Below, in pieces: positions 42,100 to 53,757 of a stretch of 64,000 nt of DNA; the stretch's first letter is position 1; every line of letters starts with the position of its first letter. Source of the stretch: Carposina sasakii (taxonomy: Eukaryota > Arthropoda > Insecta > Lepidoptera > Carposinidae); contig CP053153.1 of assembly GCA_014607495.2 (NCBI GenBank), positions 7,502,001-7,566,000 on the forward strand, written 5' to 3'. The notes below the pieces were generated by a model, which worked only from the letters and a program-made list of their open reading frames with translations, had not been told where the DNA came from and did no database searches. Both the position numbers and the translations under genes were made by a program.

Positions 42100-43360
42100 T
42101 GTTGAGGGCCCTCTACCCTCGGTGTCTAGACACCACTCTGCCCACAAGCCCCTTACTTGCTGCAGACTGGGTTACAAGCGTGGAGTGTGAAATAATAACG
42201 CGATGTGAACGGTTCCAGCGACAGACGAAGACTGGCTAATTTATTTTATTGAACTTATATTTATGCAATACAGACACTACTTATGTGATAGACTATGGTA
42301 AGAAGGTATTTTGAATCTATTAACCAATTACAATGCTTAGAACAATTTAGACAACTCACCTGAGGGGTGAGGGGTTCAAGGAAAAAGATGATGCAATATT
42401 GACAAGTATTGCGTAATACAGAATTAATACGAAACTGATACAAAACTAAGGTTTTTCTAGTTATTTGAACTCATACTAATTACATTTAGGCTTTTCCAAT
42501 AAGATTCTAAGTTGCTAATGAAGTTAAATGGTACAATATGATTCTATCACTGAAAGACCGCTAAAATGACCGTTAAATTATATAATTAGCCTGTTTTTCA
42601 GGCGACAAGTCCAGGAAAGGTTACACATTAATCCTTACTAACTACAGGATAGGTTTATGCGGATATAGAAAGCTTTTACGATACATAAATTACACATTTT
42701 ACCTATATTCTTTACACTATGACTCTAAATTAATCCAAAACAATAGGTAATTAACGAACAATGGATACAAACTATTTGTACTTATGCTGAGAAATATATA
42801 CTTTACAATATAAAATGCTGTTTTACTAATTGGAATACATACATAAGATTTTACGTTAAGTTTCATCAAAATAATTAAGCAAACAGGTTGGTATGTACTC
42901 CTACAAACTAATGAAACTAAGGTAAGATTATACAAATGTTATGATGCTTTATGTATTTAAGATACGCATCATTTAGGGCTAAGTTTTATGATTAATTATA
43001 CAGATATTACTCAATGCTGAAGGCAATTACAAGCTTCTAAGTTATAACTCCAAGTGAATTTACATCAAAGATTATTACAAAATATGCGAAAATACATGCT
43101 CAAGTACGGTAAGGTACGAAGTGATAACGGGGCGGCATTTACATTTCAATTTTATGTTACTGAGCTGTGATTGGCTGAGCCAATATGAATGAATCTAAAT
43201 TAACATAATACAAGATTATTACAAGATTATTACATATTTCAAGATTATTAATATACTATTCGCTACAGAAACTATGCTTAATACTAATTTGTTGTCTGGT
43301 TTAAGACCAGTGTAAGTGGGAACGTAGAGTTAGTTTGGGGATGTTCAAAAATTGTCAACA
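42100..43360 (-). repeat. 5' LTR of the BEL/Pao element
   Basis: 1261 bp, same length as the other LTR. It is followed by ACTCT at 43361-43365. Promoter and poly(A) sites should lie here but were not placed. Confidence 0.93.
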
Positions 43361-43678
43361 ACTCTCCTTTTTTACATTATCCTTGTAAATTGTACGTACC
43401 TACTAACCGAAGGAAGTTTTTACTATTGATATTATGCGCATCAAATAAAAAGCTGTTACGGTCACTGCCATTTATTATTCGTTCACAAGCCCAGATAACC
43501 TATGCACAGGAGTTTTTATGTATGTACTTACTATAGATAGGTACCTACATATTTTGTTTATGCAGTAGTTATATCTATCCACAGTCGGGGACTTCATTGT
43601 AATACTTATAATATCATGAGAGCGTCAGTCTCAGTTGTGCTTTGTTAAGCTCACTAACAGAACGCCTCCTCCTTCGCC

Positions 43679-46336
43679 ATGGTTTCAGTTTTTGCATTAG
43701 GGAAAATGTGCAATTTTTTAAGCTCATTGACCTCTCGGATATTTGAGTGTACTTTATCTACCTGTGCAACAAGTTATAAGTTAATAACTCCTTGTTTATC
43801 CGTTGAAAATTGTATTGATTTATCTCAAATGCCGGGGCCTAAAAGTTATCCTATTATCGGGACGTTGCATAAATATTTGCCATTCATAGGTGAGTCTTTA
43901 TTTTTTTTTCAGTTTCAACTATTGAGGTACTATTTTATTGTAATATCATTCTTTAAAGAAGTTACCAGGTAATAATTCAATTGTACCTTATATTTATGAT
44001 GTAATATGCCTAGGCGACTACTATGCTGAGGCTATGGACAGGAACGCTTGGCTGAACTGGAGACGGTATGGCCCTTTAGTACGGGAGATGCCAGGCATCA
44101 ACCTGGTCCACATCTTCGACCCTGACGTGATGGAGGCGGTATTTCGTCAGGATGATCGCTATCCAGCCAGGCGTAGTCATGTCGCCATGTATCACTATCG
44201 AATGAATAAGGCCCATGTATATAATACCGGTGGCTTGCTTTCCACGTACGTATCGATTAGTATTTATTAACGATTAAGTACATCTGGGAATTGGTCATTA
44301 ATTATGGCGTTTGTATGATCCTTAGGAACGGCCCTGATTGGTGGAGGCTACGGAGTACTTTCCAAAAGAACTTTACCAGTCCTGAAAGTGCGAAACAGTA
44401 TGTAAATGATACGGATTATGTGGTTCGGGAGTTTGTGGAGTTTTTGAAGACTGATAATGTTTCTTTTAATGATGATCTTCTGCCTTATTTAAACCGACTA
44501 AATCTAGAAGGTACGGTAAGCTAGAGATAAATAAATAGATAGAATCTAAGTTAACTTTCGATCAGAAAACTAATGTACGTTTAAATGTAAAGTTATAGGT
44601 AAAGTAGCTTTTAATGAGCGCTTCAACAGCTTTGCCCCTAAGGAGTTGGACCGCCATTCCCGGAGCAGTAAAACTATAGAAGCTGCTTTCGGCTCGAATG
44701 CTGGTATAATGAAATTAGACAAAGGAATTCTTTGGAAGCTATTCACAACACCCCTTTATAAAAAGTTGGTCAAATCACAGGAATACCTAGAAAAGTAAGC
44801 AGTGTACTTAATAATTACATAAATAAGGTGCTGACTAATTTTATCAACTGCTATTTAAAACGTAGATAGCTTTTATTTTCAGAGTTTCAACTGATATACT
44901 TTTAAAGAAAGTACACTTCTTGGAAACGGATGACGATGATTCTGATAAATCTCTACTCAAAGCATTTATTCAACACCCTAACATTGATTTCAAAGACCTT
45001 GTCGGTATGTCAGTAGACATCTTGATGGCAGCTATCGATACGGTACGTTTCTTGTTTTAAATATTACTTAGGTACATGTTATGCCAGTAAGTACAATGCA
45101 ATAAAGATTTTGATGTTTTCTCACCGACTATTAGGTTCTCAGATAAACGATACTTTATGTATTCTTTATTATTCATTTGTATCATTAAAAACACATAGTA
45201 AAGTCATATAGATAATTAGCTTATTACTTATATGTTGAAATTTCACCCAGCAAATAAAAAAAAAATAATGTTTCTACCTACCTGGGATTAAAATCAGTAA
45301 AATTGATTTGAATTGAATTGAAAATAAGGTAAGCTTATCTAATCAGCTAGGACAGTTTATCTTTATATTTTCAGACGGCTTATGCTACAGCTTTTGCCCT
45401 GTATCACTTAGCACGAAATCCAAAGTGTCAAGAGGATCTTTACAAGGAAGCATTATCCCTTCTTCCAGATAAAAACATGGATATAACGGCAGAAGTTTTA
45501 TCAAAAGCTGTTTATTTGCGATGTTGCGTTAAAGAGAGTCTAAGATTAAACCCGGTTGCTATCGGCGTTGGTCGATTGTTGCAGAATGATATAGTAATCA
45601 ATAATTACTGGATTCCAAAGGGTGTAAGTATAATTAGGTACCAACTTACTTTTGCGTAGGTATCATCATCATGCTCTGTTTGCATCGATGGCAGATACAT
45701 TATTCTTTCCTCGTGACTACAGACGAATGCTGTCACATATTGCTTACCTAGATTTTAATATATTTTATGTTTGGTTGTTTTATTTGTTCATTTAGACCAA
45801 AACTGTGTTCCAAATTTATCCTTTTAATAAGCTTTACGTGACTATTGAAAAATCAGTCCCCAATACCGTGTTATTTATTTCAGACAGTAATTGTGACTCA
45901 GAACATGGTGGCATCGCGTTTACCTCAGTATGTTAATGACCCACTGTCGTATAAGCCTGAGCGGTGGCATCGCGGCTCGGAACACTATGAGAAATTACAC
46001 CCATTTCTTAGTCTACCTTTTGGATTTGGACCGCGTTCTTGTATTGCAAGAAGATTAGCCGAGCAAAATATGTGTATAACTCTGCTTCGTGTAAGTGGTT
46101 TCAATTTTTATCAAGTACATAATTAGTTTCGGAAAACCTGTGAGTGCATTTTCTACAACTTGACGTTGGTAGGTTAACCTAAAGTGGATATTTGATCACT
46201 TTTGAAATTCCTATTTTTACAGTTGGTGCGGAGTTTTGATATGAAATGGATGGGAAAAGAACTTGGAGTGCGGACGTTGCTTATTAATAAACCGGATCAA
46301 CCTATTACTATAAGCTTCAATGCAAGAATAAAATGA
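43679..46336 (+). CDS. dib: Cytochrome P450 CYP302A1 (disembodied), ecdysteroid 22-hydroxylase
   Basis: Eight exons join to 517 residues: 43679-43889, 44014-44245, 44326-44510, 44599-44794, 44883-45042, 45375-45623, 45884-46090 and 46223-46336. All have GT..AG borders and consistent phases. CYP302A1 is the mitochondrial C22-hydroxylase of ecdysone synthesis in the prothoracic gland. Seen are the PGPKSYPIIG start after a targeting-like N-terminus, YNTGGLLSTNGPDWWRLR, the I-helix MAAIDTTAYATAF (AAIDTT rather than AGxDTT), KESLRLNPVAIGVGR (ExxR), KPERW and the haem-binding FGFGPRSCIARRLAEQN. LLINKPDQP near the end is typical of CYP302. The exon 3 donor (GAAG|GTACGG) gives LEGKVAF; another donor eight bases on would break the frame. 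TCAGT motifs at 43625-43640 may mark the start site. AATAAA is at 46386-46391. Confidence 0.93.
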
Positions 46337-46444
46337 CTATTACTTATACCCTTATATGACTTAATGAAAAATGTTAAAAATAAAAAATAAAACTAATATT
46401 TTTTTCTATCACTTTATTTATTCTACCAGCATAAGTTTCCTTTT

Positions 46445-48067
46445 TTATTTCTTCATGAAAGGAAAAAGTCTGGAATAGACTGGATACTGGTATGCAGATG
46501 GAATCGAGTAAACTGTTTGACTCGGATAAGTCAAATAGTAGTTGCTACTTTGTACCATGCTCTGTATACGTTTAAGTGCAATGTTGTGAGCACATAATGC
46601 CGGGAATGGAAGAGTTGCTGATGGTGTAACTTCAATATGTGTTTCTTTAATCATTGGAATCTGTGCATAATTTGAAGCGCAGGGATAAAAAGGTGCCGTT
46701 AGACATGGATAGTTTACTGGCAGGGTTTCTGTTTCTATCTTTACAGGCACTTTTGGTGACTCCACAATGGGGGACTCTGGAATGACAACTGTGGTCTCCT
46801 TAATCACGCCTTCATTATTTTTGTTCGTTAAAACCAATTCCGGAGCTGGTTCTTCAATGTGCTTCTGATCTATAGTAATGGAATCTGATCCTTCAATGCT
46901 GACAGGAAAAGGTTCTGAAGATATTGAAAGTGAGGGCGCTTCGGGCACAGGTTTTAAAGAATGCATGCCAGTAACGGTAACTTCTCCTGGTAAGTAAACT
47001 CCAAATTCATCAGTCCTCACTTCGAATTCTGAACCATCTGGCCGTTTTTCTACCGTGAAGTGCAAAGGATAGTCAGTGTCCTTATTAGATATCGGTTTTG
47101 GGGTATCCAATGAAGTGTGAACTGATGCCATATCAAATTCTACTGAGGATGTTAGCTCATGGTTTACAATTGCCGGCTTGGACATGGAAATAGGTCTGTT
47201 AAGTATGTATTCTTCATCGCGAGATATTTCATTTTCGGCAACAACTGGTTGTACAACTGAAACGCGTACCGGAAGTTCCGGGAGCTCTAGCGGTGGCAAT
47301 TCCGGTGGTGGAGGAGGAATGGCGAGGGGCTTTCTTTCGTGTACTTCCACAATAGATTCTGCCACTGGCTTCACCACCTCTACAAATTGGTGAATTTCTC
47401 CTGTGGTTTTCGGTTCACAATCAACATCTTTGGTTTTGATTTCCGTTACCATTTGACCAAGCGACGGTAGCATGTCAGGGGTAACCATTAATTTTGGTTT
47501 GTAATAAACGTTCGTACCTTGGATGAAATGGGACAGTAATGGTTCATTAGGACCTGTGGGTGCCCTCTCATTGTGATTAATAATTGGATTCGTCAGAACT
47601 AACTCGGCAGAAATATCTTGCTCCCGGCATGGACCATCGCACGGAGCCCCAGCCACGATGGTTATCCCAACAATAAACAGAAAGGATATCTGGAATATAT
47701 AAATATAATTAAATTAATTCACACTGGTAAAACACTATACCTAATGAACAAACCTGTTCACGTACCCATATATTCATTTAGATTTACCTACTAGCTAGCG
47801 ATGGCTGACCGTGACTTCGTCCGCGTGAACCATGTAATAGATGTATGATTCTGATGAATAAGCTATATAACTATCAAGTTTCATCAAAATTCAGTTAGTA
47901 GTTTTTTCGTGAAAGTAACAAACATCTAATCAAATAATTTATAGTATTACTTAGTACGATGGAATTTTACCGTGATTTTAGGTAGGTACGGATTTTATGT
48001 ACATTTTCAAATGACGTAAAAGCATTAAAATATTATTAAGTATAGAATTAATAATGGAACTCACCAT
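46445..48067 (-). CDS. Secreted proline-rich protein, cuticle-like
   Basis: Exon 1 codes only the start Met (48065-48067, ATG|GTGAGT) and exon 2 is 46445-47689, giving 415 residues. A signal peptide (ISFLFIVGITIVAGA) is followed by a low-complexity body rich in P, E, V and T with IPPPPPELPPLELPELP, and a Tyr-rich end (YYLTYPSQTVYSIPSAYQYP). I know no named domain in it. An intron right after the first codons is common in insect cuticle protein genes. On the minus strand a TATA box (48123-48129) lies about 55 bp before the ATG. Its poly(A) signal (46413-46418) is about 25 bp from that of CYP302A1, so the two genes are tail to tail. The function is probably extracellular matrix or cuticle, by context only. 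Confidence 0.8.
47795..47945 (-). repeat. Short interspersed repeat with 3' hairpin
   Basis: CTAGCGATGGCTGACCGTGA, then CTTCGTCCGCGTGAAC, with TCAAGTTTCATCAAAATTCA inside, belongs to a repeat type common in insects (CTAG end with a CGCG hairpin). A Helitron-like origin is possible. It lies in the intron of the secreted-protein gene. Confidence 0.5.
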
Positions 48068-48122
48068 TCTGCGTTTCCAATATGAACTCGTCGAATGAGA
48101 TCTATTTTGGGTTTTCAAACCA

Positions 48123-48129
48123 TTTTATA
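48123..48129 (-). promoter_or_regulatory. TATA box of the proline-rich protein gene
   Basis: TATAAAA on the minus strand, about 30 bp before a TCATT initiator-like site near 48095 and 56 bp before the ATG. Confidence 0.6.
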
Positions 48130-48371
48130 TGCTATCAACAAGTAAAATAATACTGCGGGTTTAAAATAATTATCTATTATAGCTTATTAAAAAGTAATTA
48201 GATGAGTGCGAAAAAATTAATATTTGTTGTTAGGTTTCTACCAGTTTGACGCCTCAAATTGTTTATATCTAGTTTCCACAATAAAGAAAGATAATTAATT
48301 TATTATGAAATTCGAATTACAAACATACCTGACTAAGCCCACAACGAGCAACTATTAGGTATATTAACTGG

Positions 48372-48406
48372 TATTTAAGTGAGCTAAAGATTTTTAATAT
48401 CTCAGT
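48372..48406 (+). promoter_or_regulatory. Core promoter of the RR-1 cuticle gene
   Basis: TATTTAA at 48372-48378 and the arthropod initiator TCAGT at 48402-48406 are about 30 bp apart, with the start codon at 48460. This is the standard insect TATA plus initiator layout. Confidence 0.7.
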
Positions 48407-48459
48407 TTGTTTGAGTATTGTGTGAACGTTAATCTGATGAGCTGCGATTAACTGTTGAA

Positions 48460-49612
48460 ATGAAGAAGGTAAGTACGTAGTTAAATTAAGGATTTTTTTA
48501 ATTTTTTTTGTATTTTACTATCGAGTTAAGGCCTATTTTTCTAATGGCCAGATAGTCTATCCGAAGGATAAAGTTGATGCTGGCTTTATATTATCAAGTT
48601 TTAGAGAATGACACTCGCTCGGCACAGGGTGTGCACTCAGCTAGAAACTTGTCATTGATCTTATACGTCTCGCTATGCTGGACGTGGCTCTAGGATCTCC
48701 TTCGATTAACTTCAGTTCTGGTCCATTTTAGGAACACAGCCATTAGTATATGTATGTAGTTTTCTACTGACGTAATTATTAGGTTTTAAATATTTTTTGC
48801 AATCGTGATCATACTCGCCTAGGTAGTACAATTTTTCATATTAGTCGACCCTAAAAATTTTGGTCGTGCACATAATAACCAGAGGTCGGAATTAGGTAGA
48901 GTCATTTATGTACTTGCACTGATTTCATACAGCGAAAGAATAAAGTGGATATGCCTCAAATTCCGGTATTAATTTTAAAGAGCAGAAATTTTATGTTTAT
49001 TATCTTTGTTTTATTTGTCTATCTCTGAGGGTTTTATTATTATTTATTTGTAATATTTTTGGCCACACGGGATTGTCCATTAGAAATCCTGGGAAGGTCC
49101 ACATTAATATCAACATTTCGATGCAAGTACATAAATGACTCTACCTAATTCCGACCTCTGATAATAACAGATGTAAGATTAATAAATAAATTAAACGCTA
49201 ATTTCCATCCATATAAATATTGGAAGCAACCTCCTCTAATACCAATCTAAACATTACCTACTAAATAAAATAACATAATATTTTTTATTTTCAGATTTTA
49301 ATACTATGCGCCTTCGTGGCATGTGCAATGGCGGCTCCAAGTTCGCTCGAGACAGCTGTTCGGCGAGCCCTACCTGCCCTGCAGCATGAGGAAATCCACG
49401 ACGAGCTCGGCCAATACGCCCTTCGCTACGTCACAGCGGAAGGTACCATCGTCTCCGAGCGCGGCCGTCTGATTCCCAACCCCGATGGTTCAGACTACGT
49501 GCTGGTCATCGAGGGAGAAAATACCTACATCGGTGATGATGGGAAGACCTACGTTACTAAATACACATCCGGCCTCGATGGTTACAAAGTGGAAGGCCCA
49601 CATATCTTGTAA
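48460..49612 (+). CDS. RR-1 cuticular protein
   Basis: Exon 1 (48460-48468, coding MKK) and exon 2 (49295-49612) give 108 residues. The signal peptide is MKKILILCAFVACAMAAP. The rest is a chitin-binding Rebers-Riddiford domain of the RR-1 type: GQYALRYVTAEGTIVSERG, NTYIGDDGKTYVTKYTSGLDGYKVEGPHI. Such proteins bind chitin in flexible cuticle. The intron after the third codon is the usual one in this family. AATAAA lies at 49625-49630. The coding exon is much richer in G+C than its surroundings. The protein ends right after the domain, so it is a small member. Confidence 0.9.
48530..48590 (+). repeat. MITE fragment, related to 13299-13447
   Basis: CTATTTTTCTAATGGCCAGA, then GATAAAGTTGATGCTGGCTT, matches the left half of the element at 13299-13447. 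It lies in the intron of the RR-1 gene. Confidence 0.65.
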
Positions 49613-49689
49613 ATATTGTGTAATAATAAATGTTATGATTGAGATTCTGTACATTCTTTTATTGCCGTGTGAATTGAACACGCTCTAAA

Positions 49690-50775
49690 CTCAATGACAA
49701 ACTGAGGTGTAAAACAGCAGTGGACGGACACCGAAATTCTACGATATACTTACTCGTAATCTGTCAAAGGTAGAATGCATTAATTATGTATCTTATGTAA
49801 CATAAGATTGACTTGGAGAAAGATTTACTTGATAAATTTTATTAATACTTGCTATAATAAGGCTAGTAGTACATACCTACAAGTATCCGCAACTGGATCT
49901 GCGTGACCATAAATACCTATATCCAGCCGTGTTACTCGTATTACAAAACCGCGTTTCAAATTAGTCACTGTTTAAATAAGACATTTAACACTAAGTATAA
50001 TAAAAAAAAACTTAGTCATGGTTTACCATAAATATGTTTAAATTATTTTCTATGCTGATGTATAAACTAATGGTCAGCCAATCTTCATCGACATTCATTT
50101 GGTTCATTTAACATGTAGGATTTGATTTTACATCTCATAAACTTAGTTACTTATTTTTATATTTGTACTATAGGATTTAAACGCGAATTTCTAAATTTGA
50201 GTAGGTATGTACCTACCTACGTATAATCGTCGACTCCATCAACTAATGTTTATAAATGTTTTTTTGTGTAGATCAAGTTTTGCATAATATAATAGAAAGA
50301 AAACACTAGCGAAGCCGTAAATTTTATTCACCCTACCTTTCCTTGTGAATTGTAAATCTAATTTAAAATTTAAAATCAGCCATTAGGTACCTATGACTTT
50401 GTCTGTCCACGCGGCAAATACTGGTGTCTTTGTGTGTGTGTTGTTGTGTTAGAAAAAGGTTCAAATATCATGTGTTGTACTTTTAGGATAGGAATTATAC
50501 ATACATAGTACACACACACATATAGGTACATGCACACGCTGTGTTCTCGTTGTACACGTTTAGCATAGCGGGGTCAGATGATAAAGATCAGCGACAAGTT
50601 GATAGCTTATCGCCTGAGAGTCCCATAGTCGACTCTTACGACCTGCACGGAAGGAGATTCAGCTGATATATTCTTTCTTTCTTTATTGTACACAGAAAAT
50701 ATATAGAAGTAAACAGGTACAAAGGCGAGCTTATCTCTTAAACAGATTTCTTCCAGCAGACCAGTTGGGATAGAG
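49690..50775. other. Intergenic stretch, no gene recognised
   Basis: AT-rich, with short CA-rich repeats near 50500-50535. Open frames are not credible. Confidence 0.45.
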
Positions 50776-50777
50776 AG

Positions 50778-50780
<3 letters not shown>

Positions 50781-50820
<40 letters not shown>
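50781..50820. repeat. (TA)20 microsatellite
   Basis: Forty bases of pure TA repeat. Confidence 0.95.
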
Positions 50821-50822
<2 letters not shown>

Positions 50823-50958
50823 TGGATTGTATGTGTACACAATCATAAAATAAACATACATACCAAAAACTTACAATAACAATAAATACTAATTACTTAA
50901 TATAAAATAAATAATAAAAATACCTATATGTTAGTAAAGCCCCGCATCAGCACACGGT

Positions 50959-51519
50959 AGGGGTTAGATGAAAACAAAATAGCGGAAGATAGTGACTCGT
51001 CTCCAGAGCGTGGACCGCTTAAATTAGGCCAACGTCGCCTGATTTTACTCATTTGCAGTTAAGCGTAGCAATAGCGCGCTCGTGTGACGGAAGAAATTCT
51101 TTTTTTTTTCTTATTCTTTATTGTACACATACAATTACATACAGACAAAAATTATGAAAGAAAATGTACATTTTTCTTTTTTTATTTTAAGCGGGGTAAA
51201 AGTTATCAAAATGCTTAGGTGAAAACAAAATAGCGGAAGATACTCGTAAGGCACGTCCTTAAAATTGTCAACTAGAAATTAGGCATGTTACACAACTACA
51301 CGCACGAACACTCACACAGCTGTAATTGTATTTAACGTTGTACACTACTGAGCGATAGAGACAAACCTATTTATTTCGACAGTAGCGCGAGCAAGACAAG
51401 CGCGTTTCAATAGAGCATCATCGGAATAATTTCGGGTTGAGTCGTGTCCCAGACAATAACTATGGTAAGAAGCTACTGCAAAAACGATTCTTCTGCTATT
51501 TTGTTTTCATCTAACCCCT
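50959..51519. repeat. Element with AGGGGTTAGATGAAAAC ends
   Basis: The left end AGGGGTTAGATGAAAACAAA is matched by the inverted right end (TTTGTTTTCATCTAACCCCT) over about 29 bp. It overlaps a second inverted repeat, at 51214-51580, whose arms begin with almost the same bases. No coding sequence. Confidence 0.65.
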
Positions 51520-51580
51520 AATTTCTAGTTGACGATTTTAAGGACGTGCCCTATCTTCCGCTATTTTGTTTTCATCTAAG
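51214..51580. repeat. Foldback element overlapping the previous one
   Basis: Arms of about 70 bp start CTTAGGTGAAAACAAAATAG and are mirrored at 51500-51580. Both contain GCACGTCCTTAAAATYGTCA and ACTAGAAATTAGG. Confidence 0.7.
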
Positions 51581-51823
51581 GGTTGTACGTATTTTATAAG
51601 TTAACCGATTAGGGCCTTCGCTTCGTCAGTGCCGTAAATAGCCTTTTTTGCGCCCCGTGTAAGCTTTTGTAATTGCGCTTTATTTTGTCCTGCCTGGTTT
51701 AACCATGTGGCTATTCTTGCCCCCCAGAGTCTACGTCCTGTGCCTGGGCACCGATGGCACCGCCCTTTACGGCCGTCCATAACTTTTATCATTATGTCGG
51801 AATATTTCACCTAGAACTACATG

Positions 51824-52087
51824 TACAGGATGTAACAAAAAGGGTATGTTAAGCGAAAAGCTATGTAAATAGCCCACTATAGAGAACCTATCTACAAAAT
51901 TTGAGACTCGAAATCACATTTTTATTTTTCAAGATAGTATGAAAATTTCTGAGATATTTAAAAATTCTCCATACTATCGGGAAAAATAAACATGTGATTT
52001 CGGGTCTCAAATTTTGTGGATAAGTTCTCTATAGTGGGCTATTTACATAACTTTTCGCTTAACATACCCTTTTTGTTACATCCTGTA
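51824..52087. repeat. Foldback MITE, TACAGGGTGTAAC family, copy 3
   Basis: 264 bp, same length and layout as 6850-7113; its ends read TACAGGATGTAACAAAAAGG and the inverse. Confidence 0.85.
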
Positions 52088-52299
52088 TAGATAGAGTTCA
52101 GTAGTATAGCCATAAGTTTCTTGAGTGTCTACTAAATATTTATTAGCCTTAACTAAGATGAAAACATACATAAGAAAAAATAGTACCAGTAGGCATAGAT
52201 TCCAATTTATAAAATAAAAGTAAAACGAAAAATCTGGACTTAAATTTCACCCAGATCCACTGCGTAACAAACGTTTATTTTATTGCTATATGAAATATA

Positions 52300-52590
52300 G
52301 CCGCGTGGTGTCGGCAGAGTAAAATCCGTACCACCCCATCACAGACTAAGTAGAGATGCTAATGCACCCCATGTCTGCCCGTGGGTATCGTACGAAGGGT
52401 TTCCGGAAGGTGGGCAGCAGCGCTTTCCGTATTGACAATATAATCCAAAATACAAACTGCGGTCACCAACCCGCCTGCCCAGCGTGGTGACTATGGGCAA
52501 ATACCCCCCATGGCAGTCTTGTGGCGTGCTCTGGGGGAGGCCTACGTTCAGCAGTGGTCTGCAATAGGCTGATGATGATGATGATGATAT
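52300..52590 (+). repeat. RTE retrotransposon 3' end
   Basis: The stretch ends GGGGGAGGCCTACGTTCAGC and AGTGGTCTGCAATAGGCTGA and then (TGA)n. It encodes LGEAYVQQWSAIG, the last residues of the lepidopteran RTE reverse transcriptase, followed by the usual microsatellite tail. Confidence 0.8.
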
Positions 52591-52599
52591 GAAATACAG

Positions 52600-53745
52600 G
52601 TACTGTAAGACTCTAGTGGCTATAACGCAGATAGGTTTAACTTTGTTAACGTGGTCATGAGCTCGAATTTCTGTGTTGAAACCATACTGAAACGGATCTT
52701 TTTACTGACTAAGCTTAGATAGATATAAAATTCTTTATATAGTACTAAAAGTATTGTACAAAGGCGACCTTGATGCTACATAGCATTCTCTACCAGTTAT
52801 CTTTAGTTATGGTGACCAATTTACAGTAAGCACAATAAAGACACAAAATAAAAAATAAAGTTTTGATAAAGTACTATTTGCTTCAATCGTTTCCAGTAAC
52901 AGCCGTCACCTAAATCTAAGTTGTGAGGTTTGATATTATGTTATGCGTGATGTTTGTATCTTTCTAGAGGATTGTGACTTATAAACTTTTAAAATGGCTC
53001 TATGTTTCTAATTAATATCTACACACGTTTATATCCCTCCACATATAATAAATACCTAACTATGTAAAACATTTTAGAGAAACCACTTAGAATATCTAAT
53101 GGATATTTAATTAATTGTTCTTTAGAACACAGATAAAATGTATTTAACCTTGCATCTTTCAATTCTATTTTTTACTACTTTGGCTCCGGTGTAAAAAAAT
53201 TATAAGTAAGTAAAGTAAGTACCTACTTCTCACCTTCTATCGCAAGAGCTTGGACAGTTTGCCCACTCATCGGGCACGTAGTGTTACATGCAGAGTACGT
53301 ATCAGCTACGGTATAATAATCTCGACGAGTATTCGTTGACGGTCCTTGTATGATACGTTATGTTGTTTTATATTTAATCACACAACCTTACGGTCATCAG
53401 TGGGTAAACCAGTGAGATACTCGTAGTAAACCCATTATGAATTTTTACCGACGTCCGAGCCCAAATATTCCTCAAAATGGAGATTTTGAATACTTGGGCT
53501 AAGTAGGTATTTACTCAATTATGTGTGTAGGTATACATCCTTTTTCTCTTTTAATAACATTTAACTTTGTACGTATAATTTCACAAAATGATTACCTACC
53601 AAGCCAATGAAATATTAGTAACAAAGCAACTCTGTAAAATAAGATAAACTTTATAACAGAACCCAAATACTTACACGTCACCGAATTTTCCAATCATTTA
53701 TCTCAAATTAATTATCATTTTGTGGTCACAAAATAGACACATGCA
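52600..53745. other. Intergenic stretch, no gene recognised
   Basis: AT-rich. It holds upstream sequence of the secreted-protein gene at 54407. Confidence 0.45.
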
Positions 53746-53749
53746 ACTA

Positions 53750-53757
53750 TATATAAG
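53750..53757 (+). promoter_or_regulatory. TATA box of the gene at 54407
   Basis: TATATAAG, about 30 bp before a likely start near 53780. A donor CTCAG|GTGAGT at 53812 would end a non-coding first exon that joins the acceptor before 54405. Confidence 0.55.

Larger units (their letters stand above)
35056..43365 (-). mobile_element. BEL/Pao LTR retrotransposon, internally deleted
   Basis: An 8300 bp element (35061-43360) is flanked by the 5 bp duplication ACTCT (35056-35060 and 43361-43365). Read on the minus strand the order is: LTR, primer-binding region, leader with a hairpin array, gag, protease, start of RT, a deletion, the end of RNase H, integrase, polypurine tract, LTR. This gene order, the DUF1759/DUF1758-like gag and protease and the BEL-type integrase place it in BEL/Pao. 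The two LTRs differ at only about two positions by eye, so the insertion is recent. It cannot make its own reverse transcriptase. Confidence 0.93.

Noticed and set aside
50607..50861. 84-codon minus-strand frame through the TA microsatellite
   Set aside because: Its core is an Ile/Tyr repeat made by (TA)n; not a gene.
51601..51810. 69-codon minus-strand frame with CHRC and basic residues
   Set aside because: Slightly GC-rich and protein-like, but no Met context, no family and no neighbours to support it; probably a repeat fragment.
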